Part shown: positions 20,043-27,424 of the stretch, in pieces
Position numbering within the stretch: the first letter of the stretch is position 1
Layout: every line of letters starts with the position of its first letter
NCBI RefSeq assembly: GCF_013363755.1
Contig: NZ_CP054840.1
Location: 3,155,501 to 3,219,500, forward strand
Direction of reading: 5' to 3'
Source of the DNA: Comamonas antarctica
GTDB taxonomy: Bacteria > Pseudomonadota > Gammaproteobacteria > Burkholderiales > Burkholderiaceae_C
Length of the DNA stretch: 64,000 nt
Program-made: the position numbers and the translations under genes
Notes under the pieces: generated by a model
What the model saw: the letters and a program-made list of their open reading frames with translations, nothing else
Database searches by the model: none
Told to the model about the DNA's origin: nothing

Positions 20043-20951
20043 ATGGGTTGGCGGCTGCGCCACTGGCGCGACTGGCAATCCGTGGCCTATATGCTGGCCT
20101 TGCCGCTGCTGGTCTGGTGGCAATGGACGCATGGCTGGCACTGGCTGCTCTACGGCCTGACCCTGTTCCTCACGCTGGGCGTGGGCGTGATCCACCACAA
20201 CCACACGCATCTGCGCATGTGGCGCGGCCGCCGGGCCAATCGCTTCACGGACTACTGGCTCACGCTGCTGCAGGGCCACCCGACCTTTGTGTTCTGGCCC
20301 GCGCATGTCGCCAACCACCACCGCTTTCGCCACGGCCCGCGCGATATCGCGCGCACCTACCGGCGCGAGTTCGGCGGCGACACCAACCACCTGTGGGGCT
20401 ATCTGATCCACCCGGTACAGGCCGCGCTGGTGCTGTACCCGCTGTTCCTGCACTGGCTGGGCCGGCTGCGCATCCATTCGCCCGGCGCCTTTCGCTACTG
20501 CATGGGCCAGTACGCGCTGTGGCTGGGCAGCTGGGCGCTGCTGCTGGCGCTCGACTGGAAGAAGGCCCTGCTGTTCGTCATCGTGCCGCAACTGCATGGA
20601 CTGCACTGGCTGCTGGCGACCAACTACCTGCAGCACGCGCATGCCGACGGCCGGCCGCTGGGCCGCGCGCAGCGCCAGGCGCCGGACACGCCGCTGAACT
20701 ACGCGCGCAATTTCGAAGGCTGGGTCAACCCGCTGCTGTTCAATATCGGCCTGCACACCGCGCACCATGAATGCCCGCAGGCCCACTGGTCGGAGCTGAC
20801 GCGGCTGCATGCCGAGCATTATCGCCAGCGCGTCGATCCCGCGCTCAACGAGGGCGGGCTGCTGCCCTACATGGGGCGGGTGTTCGTGCTGGGCCTGTTG
20901 CGGCCCGCAGCGCGCACCCGGCCGCAGATGCCGCCCGGCTCCATCGAATAA
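20043..20951 (+). CDS. Membrane fatty acid desaturase
   Basis: Membrane diiron desaturase of the FA_desaturase family. The 302-residue protein has His boxes HHNHTH (51-56), HVANHHRFRH (88-97) and HTAHHE (238-243), plus a conserved-looking NYLQHAH near 194-200. Membrane segments flank these boxes. The ATG at 20043 directly follows the TGA of the sterol-desaturase-like gene with no spacer. Two adjacent membrane oxidases of different families next to a ketosynthase suggest that the acyl chain is both unsaturated and hydroxylated. Regiospecificity cannot be read from the sequence. Confidence 0.9.
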   Translation: MGWRLRHWRDWQSVAYMLALPLLVWWQWTHGWHWLLYGLTLFLTLGVGVIHHNHTHLRMWRGRRANRFTDYWLTLLQGHPTFVFWPAHVANHHRFRHGPRDIARTYRREFGGDTNHLWGYLIHPVQAALVLYPLFLHWLGRLRIHSPGAFRYCMGQYALWLGSWALLLALDWKKALLFVIVPQLHGLHWLLATNYLQHAHADGRPLGRAQRQAPDTPLNYARNFEGWVNPLLFNIGLHTAHHECPQAHWSELTRLHAEHYRQRVDPALNEGGLLPYMGRVFVLGLLRPAARTRPQMPPGSIE

Positions 20952-20968
20952 CCACTGCCCTAGAAGCC

Positions 20969-22903
20969 ATGCCTGTTGCCTATTCCAACGTATACCTTCA
21001 ATCCGCGGGAATGTTCCTGCCCGGCGCCCCGGTCGACAACGCCGGCATGGATGCCTACGTCGCGCCGCTGAACCGCATCTCCGAGCGCCTCAAGCGCCGC
21101 ATCCTGGCCGAGAACGGCATCCAGACGCGCCACTACGCCATCGACGGCGCAGGCGCGACGGTATTCAGCAACGCGCAGATGGCGGCCGGCGCGATCCAGG
21201 CCACGCTGGCCGCGGCCGGCAAGTCGCTGGCCGACATCGGTTTCCTGTCCAGCGGCTCCTCGGGCGGCGATGCGCTGATGCCGGGCTTTGCGAGCATGAT
21301 CCAGGGCGAGATGGCCGCGCCGCCGATGGAGACGCTGTCGGTGCATGGCGTCTGCGCGGCCAGCGTGGGCGCGCTGCAGGCCGCGGCCATGGCCGTCGAA
21401 AGCGGCGCGCACCCGCTGGCGCTGGCCGTGGCCAGCGAGATGCCGTCGCGGCTGTTCAAGCGCTCGCGCTTTGCGGCCCAGGGCTATGACACCGATTTCG
21501 ACGCGCATTTCCTGCGCTGGATGCTGTCGGACGGCGCGGGCGCGGCGCTGCTCGGCGGCCCGCAGGCCCTGCCCCAGGCGGGCGGCCTGCGGCTGCAGCT
21601 CAAGTGGACCCATCTGCGCAGCTTTGCGGGCGACTATCCGGTCTGCATGCAGCTGGGCATGACGGCCGACCGCAGCCAGAGCCATCTCGACTTCCCGGCC
21701 TGGGGCGATGCCGAGGCCGCGGGCGCGCTCGCGCTGCGCCAGGACATCCGGCTGCTGCCGCACCTGTTCGATGTCTGCATCCACGAATACGCCGATCTCG
21801 CGCACAAGGGCTGGGTGCCCGAGCGCGGCATCGACCATTTCCTGTGCCACTACTCGTCCGAACGCTTCATTCCCGTGGTCGACGACCTGCTGAACAAGGC
21901 GCAGCTGTCGATCCCGCGCGCGCGCTGGTGGAGCAATCTGGCCTGGCGCGGCAACACCGGCGCGGCCTCGATCTTCATCATGCTGGCGGAATTCCTGGAG
22001 CAGCGCGGCGCGGCGCTCAAGGCCGGCGAGACCGTGCTGTGCTTCATTCCCGAGTCGGGGCGCTTCACGGCCGGCTACATGCTGTGGGAGGTGGTGGCGG
22101 ACACTCCGGCCGAAGCCGCGGCCGCGTATCCGCGCCAGCCCGCGGCCAGCCATGCCATTGCCGATGACGCGCTGCCCGATGTCAGCACCATTGCGCCGCC
22201 GCACGATCCGGCCGCGGCGCCGCGGGCCCTGGCGCCGCTGCTGACCGAGCTGGCCAGCATCTGGCAGGACTACCGGTCGCAGGTCTGGCGCACGCCGCTG
22301 CTGCAGCGCATCCGCACGCGCCAGCTGCAGACCGCCGACTACGTGCGCTGGATGGGCCAGTGGATTCCCCAGGTGCGCGAAGGCAGCCTGTGGATGCGCG
22401 AGGGCGCGGCCTCGCTGACCGGCGACTACGCGGCGCTGGCGGCGCTGATCGACCTGCACGCGGGCGAGGAGCAAAACGATTTCAGGATACTGCACAGCGA
22501 CTACCTCAAGGCCGGCGGCACCCAGACCGACATCGGCGCGCTGCGCCGCAACCCCGGCGGCGAGGCGCTCAATGCCTATCTGCACAGCCTGGCGGCCACG
22601 CCCGACCCGATCGGCCTGCTGGGCGCGATCTACATCATCGAGGGCACGGGCCAGCGCATCGTGCCCAGCCTGCTGCCGCTGCTGCGCGCGGCGCTGCCGC
22701 TGCCGCCCGATGCCTTCCGCTTCCTCGAATACCACGGCGCCAACGACGAGCACCATCTCGAGCGCTGGCTGATGGCGGTGCAGATGGCGCTGGAACTAGA
22801 CACCACGGGCACGGCCCAGCAGGCCATCGTGCAGACCGCGCGCAACACGGCGGCGATGTATCTGATGCAGTTCCAGCATGTGCTGGGGCCGGACGGACAG
22901 TAA
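20969..22903 (+). CDS. DarB/StlD-like ketosynthase fused to a heme-oxygenase-like diiron oxidase domain
   Basis: The 644-residue protein appears to have two enzymes. Residues 1 to about 378 are a KAS III-fold ketosynthase like DarB/StlD, which join two acyl units to a cyclohexanedione in dialkylresorcinol and stilbene pathways. Cues are NGIQTRHYAID, nucleophile Cys129 (HGVCAAS), FLRWMLSDGAGA, His294 (FLCHYSSERF), Asn329 (RGNTGAAS) and PESGRF near 361-366. After an Ala/Pro linker (about 380-420), residues about 421-644 are mostly helical and resemble iron-containing oxidases of the TenA/UndA/CADD type. Candidate metal ligands are His497, Glu500/501, Glu558 and Glu587, with the set His589-x3-Asp593-x2-His596. 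The start is at ATG 20969, since the upstream frame overlaps the desaturase gene. No aromatase (darA) is nearby. The ketosynthase call is strong by motif memory; the oxidase call is moderately strong; the product is unknown. Confidence 0.82.
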   Translation: MPVAYSNVYLQSAGMFLPGAPVDNAGMDAYVAPLNRISERLKRRILAENGIQTRHYAIDGAGATVFSNAQMAAGAIQATLAAAGKSLADIGFLSSGSSGGDALMPGFASMIQGEMAAPPMETLSVHGVCAASVGALQAAAMAVESGAHPLALAVASEMPSRLFKRSRFAAQGYDTDFDAHFLRWMLSDGAGAALLGGPQALPQAGGLRLQLKWTHLRSFAGDYPVCMQLGMTADRSQSHLDFPAWGDAEAAGALALRQDIRLLPHLFDVCIHEYADLAHKGWVPERGIDHFLCHYSSERFIPVVDDLLNKAQLSIPRARWWSNLAWRGNTGAASIFIMLAEFLEQRGAALKAGETVLCFIPESGRFTAGYMLWEVVADTPAEAAAAYPRQPAASHAIADDALPDVSTIAPPHDPAAAPRALAPLLTELASIWQDYRSQVWRTPLLQRIRTRQLQTADYVRWMGQWIPQVREGSLWMREGAASLTGDYAALAALIDLHAGEEQNDFRILHSDYLKAGGTQTDIGALRRNPGGEALNAYLHSLAATPDPIGLLGAIYIIEGTGQRIVPSLLPLLRAALPLPPDAFRFLEYHGANDEHHLERWLMAVQMALELDTTGTAQQAIVQTARNTAAMYLMQFQHVLGPDGQ

Positions 22904-22913
22904 GGAGGCGCCC

Positions 22914-23837
22914 ATGAAGAACGAATACGCCGAGCACGCCTGGGACGAACGCGACCCCAGCCCCTGGCTGGCGCTCTACCTCGACCAGAGCACGCCGCTG
23001 CCCGACGAGGTCAAGGCGGCCTGGCTGCGCGACTGCAGCGGCGGCTCGCGCCAGTTCTTCCTGCCGCTGATCCGGCCGCTGGCGCGGCTGTCGATGATCA
23101 TCATCCAGGTACTGAAGGTGTTCCTGCCCAAGCGCTGGTCGCACTCGATGCTGCTGCACCGGCTGCTGGCCTTCAGCATGAACCGCTTCGTCTCGCCCGA
23201 GGCCAACTGGCTGATCATGCGCCACTTCCACCTGGGCTCGCAGGTGCTGTCCTTCGTCGCCGCGAACGCGCCCGTGCCGGTGGGCACCACGCCGCTCGCG
23301 CCGATGGCCATCGACGAGGTCAAGGACGAGCTGTTCCTGCGCCACGACCTGAACCTGTTCAATTTCGTGATCCGCCTGAACAAGGCGCTGCGCGCCGCAG
23401 GCAGGGAGCTGGTGGCCGTGCCCGAGCCGGATTTCTCCATGCTGCACGAGCCCGCGCTGCGCATCGAGGACATGCCGCGCGGCCGCTTCAACCTGCTGGA
23501 CCTGCAAAGCGCGATCGAGATCTATACGCCGGTCTACCAGCTGCTGCTGACCGACAACGACTTCTGGCGCGCCAGCAACTCGCTGCAGCTCGACGAGACC
23601 GTGGCCATCTACTGCGCCAAGATCCTGGCCTCGCCCGAGCACCTGGTGCTGCTCAACAACAAGCACCCGATGGTGCCGATGAGCACGCTCTATGCGGCCT
23701 ACCGGCTGGTGCTGCATGGACTGTCGACGGAGATGCTGCATGCGCTGCTGATGCGCATGGCCAGGGGAGAAATTCCCATCCCGGCGCGCGAGTTTGCGAA
23801 GATGCACGACGCGGCGGAGATGGTGGTTGGGGAATGA
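22914..23837 (+). CDS. Conserved-looking hypothetical protein in lipid cassette
   Basis: Not recognised. The 307-residue product starts at ATG 22914 with an excellent AAGGAGG site and lies 10 bases after the ketosynthase-oxidase gene, so it is almost certainly cotranscribed. It is probably mainly helical, with a hydrophobic stretch at about 49-72 (FLPLIRPLARLSMIIIQVLK) that could contact the membrane. Scattered His and acidic residues (RHFHLGSQ near 103-110, DELFLRHDLNLFNF in the middle) could bind metal, but no standard catalytic motif is visible. Possible roles are a membrane-associated partner, a further lipid-modifying enzyme or a carrier-handling protein; none can be chosen. Confidence 0.75.
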   Translation: MKNEYAEHAWDERDPSPWLALYLDQSTPLPDEVKAAWLRDCSGGSRQFFLPLIRPLARLSMIIIQVLKVFLPKRWSHSMLLHRLLAFSMNRFVSPEANWLIMRHFHLGSQVLSFVAANAPVPVGTTPLAPMAIDEVKDELFLRHDLNLFNFVIRLNKALRAAGRELVAVPEPDFSMLHEPALRIEDMPRGRFNLLDLQSAIEIYTPVYQLLLTDNDFWRASNSLQLDETVAIYCAKILASPEHLVLLNNKHPMVPMSTLYAAYRLVLHGLSTEMLHALLMRMARGEIPIPAREFAKMHDAAEMVVGE

Positions 23838-23867
23838 AGACGCCCTGTATCTGGAGGACAGGGCATT

Positions 23868-23942
23868 CACCCTTCGACGCGGCCGGCGAGGCAGGCTCAG
23901 CGCGAATGGGAAACCCGTTCGCCCTGAGCCTGTCGAAGGGTG
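23868..23942. repeat. REP-like imperfect inverted repeat, copy 1
   Basis: The outer arms CACCCTTCGAC (23868-23878) and GTCGAAGGGTG (23932-23942) enclose inner arms AGGCTCAGCGCGAATGGG and CCCGTTCGCCCTGAGCCT, paired at 16 of 18 positions with a 3-base turn. The right arm shares a core with copies at 33427-33470 and 38794-38819. It lies between the convergent lipid cassette and sppA and could act as a two-way transcription stop. A separate small GCCCTGT/ACAGGGC hairpin precedes it at about 23842-23864. Confidence 0.75.
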
Positions 23943-23985
23943 GACGGCCTGCCCTATGAATATATAAGGCGCCGCCCCAGCGAGC

Positions 23986-25047
23986 TCAGCGCAGCACCGG
24001 CAGCGCCGACCGCAAGGTCTGCACCGCCCCGCCGCCAATCGCCGCGCCGAATTTCTTCGCCAGCCGCTCGGCCACGTTGTCGCGGCGCGTGTAGTCGATG
24101 ACTTCCTCGACCTTCACGACCTCGCGCGCCACGTAGTCGAGGTTGCCGAGCTTGTCGGCCAGGCCCATATCGACCGCCTGCTGGCCGGTCCAGAACAGGC
24201 CGCTGAAGGTATCGGAGTCGATCTTCAGGCGCTCGCCGCGGCCGTTCTTCACGGCAGTGATGAACTGCTGGTGGATCTGGTCGAGCATGGTCTGCGCATG
24301 CGCGCGCTGGGCTTCGGTCTGCGGGCTGAACGGGTCGAGAAAGCCCTTGTTCTCGCCGGCGGTCATCAGGCGGCGTTCGACGCCGAGCTTTTCCATCGTG
24401 CCGGTGAAGCCGAAGCCGTCCATGAGCACGCCGATGCTGCCGACGATGCTGGCCTTGTCGACGAAGATCTCGTCGGCCGCGGCGGCAATGTAATAGGCGG
24501 CCGAGGCGCAGGTTTCCTCGACCACGGCGTAGACCGGCTTGTCGTGCTTGGCCTTGAGGCGCCGGATCTCGTCGTTGATGATGCCGGCCTGCACCGGGCT
24601 GCCGCCGGGCGAGTTGATCAGCAGCACCACGGCCTTGGAGCCGCTGTCCTCGAACGCGCTGCGCATCGCGGCGACCACGAACTCGGCGCTGGCTTCGGCA
24701 CCGGTGGCGATTTCACCCTTGATGTCGACCACGGCGGTATGCGGGCCGCTCACGGTGGTGGTGGCGACATCGCGGCCGAACATCATCCAGCTCAGCAGCA
24801 AGAGCACCAGCAGCCAGGACATGCGGCCGAACAAGCGCCAGCGGCGCGCGGCGCGCTGTTCGCGGATGCTGGCCATGACCAGGTTTTCCAGCACTTCGCG
24901 CTCCCAGCCCGGCGACTGCGCATGCACGGCGCCAGGATCGGCGGCTGCCGACGCGGCGTCTTCGGGCCGTGCCTGCGCCCACAGGTCGGGTGCCGCGGGA
25001 GGAAGAGGTTCGGAGCCCGGGGCTCCTGGAGGCAAAGGGGTGGTCAT
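23986..25047 (-). CDS. sppA: S49 family signal peptide peptidase (SppA-like)
   Basis: Membrane-bound serine protease that digests cleaved signal peptides. The 353-residue short form has a Pro/Ala-rich cytoplasmic N-terminus and one membrane segment at about 77-90 (LLVLLLLSWMMF). The single protease domain contains NSPGGSPVQAG, nucleophile Ser182 (ETCASAAYYI) and general base Lys234 (GENKGFLDP). It is about half the length of the E. coli tandem-domain protein, typical of the SohB/short SppA type. It lies downstream of the HAD and rluC genes on the same strand. Confidence 0.92.
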   Translation of the reverse strand: MTTPLPPGAPGSEPLPPAAPDLWAQARPEDAASAAADPGAVHAQSPGWEREVLENLVMASIREQRAARRWRLFGRMSWLLVLLLLSWMMFGRDVATTTVSGPHTAVVDIKGEIATGAEASAEFVVAAMRSAFEDSGSKAVVLLINSPGGSPVQAGIINDEIRRLKAKHDKPVYAVVEETCASAAYYIAAAADEIFVDKASIVGSIGVLMDGFGFTGTMEKLGVERRLMTAGENKGFLDPFSPQTEAQRAHAQTMLDQIHQQFITAVKNGRGERLKIDSDTFSGLFWTGQQAVDMGLADKLGNLDYVAREVVKVEEVIDYTRRDNVAERLAKKFGAAIGGGAVQTLRSALPVLR

Positions 25048-25120
25048 GTCAGGACTCGACAGGTATCAGGTCCCAGCCAGTATGCCAGCGCACCCTGCTC
25101 CGAGCCTTACACAATGGCTT

Positions 25121-25789
25121 TCAGCCGTTGGCAAGCAGCCAGTGGTGCAGATCTGCAACGGATTCGGCGACATGCAGCGGAAGGTGCTCGGCAAAGCCCA
25201 GCGCCGGATGCGCGCCATAGGCCACGCCCACGCTGGCGCAGCCGGCGCTGCGCGCCATCTGCAGGTCGTGCGTGGTGTCGCCGATCATCAGCACGCGCTC
25301 GGGCTCGACGCCGAACTCGGCCATCAGTTCCTGCAGCATCAGCGGATGCGGCTTGCCCGCGGTCTCGTCCGCGGTGCGCGAGCCGTCGATCAGGCCCTTG
25401 AGCGGCACGCTGGCGAGCACCTCGTCCAGGCCGCGCCGGCTCTTGCCCGTGGCCACCGTGAGCAGGTAGCCGCGCTCGCGCAGCCCTTCGAGCATGGGCA
25501 CGACGCCCTCGAACAGCGTCAGGTCGTTGTGGTGCTGCAGGTAGTGGTAGCGGTAGCGGTTGCCCAGCTCGGGGTACTTTTCGGGCGGCACGTCGGGCGC
25601 CGCATGGGCCAGCGCCTGCGCCAGCGCCATGCCGATCACATAGGAAGCGGCCTCCTGCGTTGGCACCTGGCCGCCGACGTCGCGCACCGCTTCCTGGATG
25701 CTTTTGGTGATGGCCGCGGTCGAATCGTAGAGCGTGCCGTCCCAGTCGAAGGCAATCAGGTCGAAACGGCGGGAAGAAACAGAAGGCAT
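25121..25789 (-). CDS. HAD-superfamily phosphatase (phosphoglycolate phosphatase-like)
   Basis: The 222-residue protein has the HAD motif I DWDGTLYDS (residues 15-23), a helical cap, motif II in TVATGKS, the conserved Lys in ETAGKPHPLM and motif III GDTTHDLQMARSAG. This matches Gph-type phosphatases, which act on small phosphorylated metabolites, but substrate choice cannot be told from the motifs. It lies 36 bases after rluC, and the pair is conserved in Burkholderiales. A 73-base gap separates it from sppA; I recall a Rieske protein gene between them in relatives, but there is none here. Confidence 0.87.
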   Translation of the reverse strand: MPSVSSRRFDLIAFDWDGTLYDSTAAITKSIQEAVRDVGGQVPTQEAASYVIGMALAQALAHAAPDVPPEKYPELGNRYRYHYLQHHNDLTLFEGVVPMLEGLRERGYLLTVATGKSRRGLDEVLASVPLKGLIDGSRTADETAGKPHPLMLQELMAEFGVEPERVLMIGDTTHDLQMARSAGCASVGVAYGAHPALGFAEHLPLHVAESVADLHHWLLANG

Positions 25790-25825
25790 GGAAATTCCGT
25801 CAGAAAGCAGCAGGACAAGCGAGTT

Positions 25826-26830
25826 TCAGGCCACGAAAGCGGCCAGTTCGGCAGGCAGTTCGGCGCGCAGCTCGATGCGCTCGCCCGAGGCCGGGTGGTT
25901 GAACTGTAACCGCCAGGCATGCAGGAACATGCGTTTGAGCCCCTGCTTTTGCACGCGCCGGTTCAGGTCGAAATCGCCATATTTGTCGTCGCCGACGATG
26001 CCGTGGCCCTGCGAGGCCAGGTGCACGCGGATCTGGTGCGTGCGCCCGGTCTTGATGGTGACCTCGAGCAGGCTCATCGCGGGCAGGCCGAGCAAGGGCC
26101 GCGCGGCAATCTGCGAGCGCACCTTGACCAGCGTCACCGAGCGCATGCCGTCGGGATCCTCGGGCGTGGTCACGCGCACGCGGCGCTCGCCATCGGGCAG
26201 CAGGTACTTGTGCAGCGGGGTGTCGATGACCTTCTTGTTGGCCGGCCAGCTGCCCTGCACCAGCGCCAGATAGGTCTTGCCGGTCTCGCGCTCGCGGAAC
26301 TGGTCCTGCAGCGCGGTGAGCGCCGAGCGCTTCTTGGCCACCAGCAGGATGCCCGAGGTTTCGCGGTCCAGCCGGTGCACGAGTTCAAGGAACTTGGCCT
26401 GCGGCCGCGCCTGGCGCAACTGCTCGATCACGCCGAAGCTGACGCCGCTGCCGCCATGCACGGCCACGCCCGCGGGCTTGTCGATGGCCAGCACATGCTC
26501 GTCCTCGAGCAACTGCGGGAATTCGCGCGCCGGCGCGGGCTGGGCGGCTTTTTCCGCGACCTTGTCGGAGATGCGCACCGGCGGCAGGCGCACGCTGTCG
26601 CCCTCGGCGACGCGCGTGTCGGCGCTGGCGCGGCCCTTGTTGATGCGCACTTCGCCGCTGCGGATGATGCGGTAGACATGGGTTTTGGGCACGCCCTTGA
26701 GATGGCGTATCAGGAAGTTATCGAGGCGTTGGCCTGCGGAATCGGCGTCGACTGCGATGAAGCGCGCCGCAGGGGCTGTGTTGCCTTGGGCTCGGTCCAT
26801 CGCCGGTTTGCCCTCTATAATGTGTTTCAC
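25826..26830 (-). CDS. rluC: Ribosomal large subunit pseudouridine synthase RluC
   Basis: Isomerises uridines 955, 2504 and 2580 of 23S rRNA (E. coli numbering). The 334-residue protein has an N-terminal S4 RNA-binding domain (QRLDNFLIRHLKGVPKTHVY) and the RluA-family catalytic motif HRLDRETSGILLVAKK with the essential Asp, then KTGRTHQIRVHLASQGHGI. The start at 26830 has AGGTGA five bases upstream; ATG 26800 is an alternative giving 324 residues. It is divergent from rne, as in E. coli and most proteobacteria. Confidence 0.94.
   Translation of the reverse strand: MKHIIEGKPAMDRAQGNTAPAARFIAVDADSAGQRLDNFLIRHLKGVPKTHVYRIIRSGEVRINKGRASADTRVAEGDSVRLPPVRISDKVAEKAAQPAPAREFPQLLEDEHVLAIDKPAGVAVHGGSGVSFGVIEQLRQARPQAKFLELVHRLDRETSGILLVAKKRSALTALQDQFRERETGKTYLALVQGSWPANKKVIDTPLHKYLLPDGERRVRVTTPEDPDGMRSVTLVKVRSQIAARPLLGLPAMSLLEVTIKTGRTHQIRVHLASQGHGIVGDDKYGDFDLNRRVQKQGLKRMFLHAWRLQFNHPASGERIELRAELPAELAAFVA
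26816..26821 (+). promoter_or_regulatory. Candidate rne -10 box
   Basis: A perfect TATAAT lies at the rluC start on the plus strand. No good -35 is seen 16-18 bases upstream, and no TG extension is present. If used, it would give an rne leader close to 600 bases long. Confidence 0.3.
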
Positions 26831-27424
26831 CTGCGCGATACTAGTGTAAGTGGTTGATTTGCATGGAGTTTAGTCCACCCAGCCATTTCCCGCTGCGCAG
26901 GCAGGTCGATGCCAGCCGGTGTCGCACACGCAAATCGCAGGCCGGATGCCTGTATTTCCTGTGCCACAACGGGCAATCTGACGAATTGAAACACTGATAC
27001 GGAATCTCACAGTTGGCAGCTTTCGGCGAACCCGGCGTTTGCACCTGCCAACGGATCAAAGCGAGCATGTGGATCTTTTATGCATGGATGGTCTTACTGG
27101 GACGGAGGTCTTTGCCTCCGCACCGGCCTGTCCGTGCCCCCAAGGTCCCGGCTTTTCCAGCGCCGCCGCTGTCCCGTACCCGGGTCAAGCGGTACGCGCA
27201 TTCACTCGCTCCCATCCAAGCGCCCTTGCCCCCCTTGCTGACATAAACCCGATGATGGTCAGCAACACGCGGCATTCGCAGCCATTCCTTTTCGTTTCAA
27301 GACGTCAGTCCGGCATCATCGGCTCCCATAGAGCCCGTCTTTGATTGAGTCACAAGGCGAGCCGTTCCGACAGCGCCACAGGCTGAGAACGGCCCGCCTT
27401 CATAACGAATAGAGGAAGCGCATC
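26831..27424 (+). promoter_or_regulatory. Long leader/intergenic region upstream of rne
   Basis: No convincing gene is present in these 594 bases; the short open frames lack ribosome-binding sites and family resemblance. The region contains a 6-bp CGGAGG/CCTCCG hairpin at 27103-27120 and a ribosome-binding site GAGGA before the rne ATG. In E. coli the rne leader is 361 bases and lets RNase E control its own mRNA; a similar role here is inferred from position and length only. Confidence 0.5.

Noticed and set aside
27013..27344. Two short overlapping open frames (77 and 101 codons) in the rne leader
   Set aside because: No ribosome-binding site, no family resemblance, Pro/Ala-rich; likely noncoding leader.
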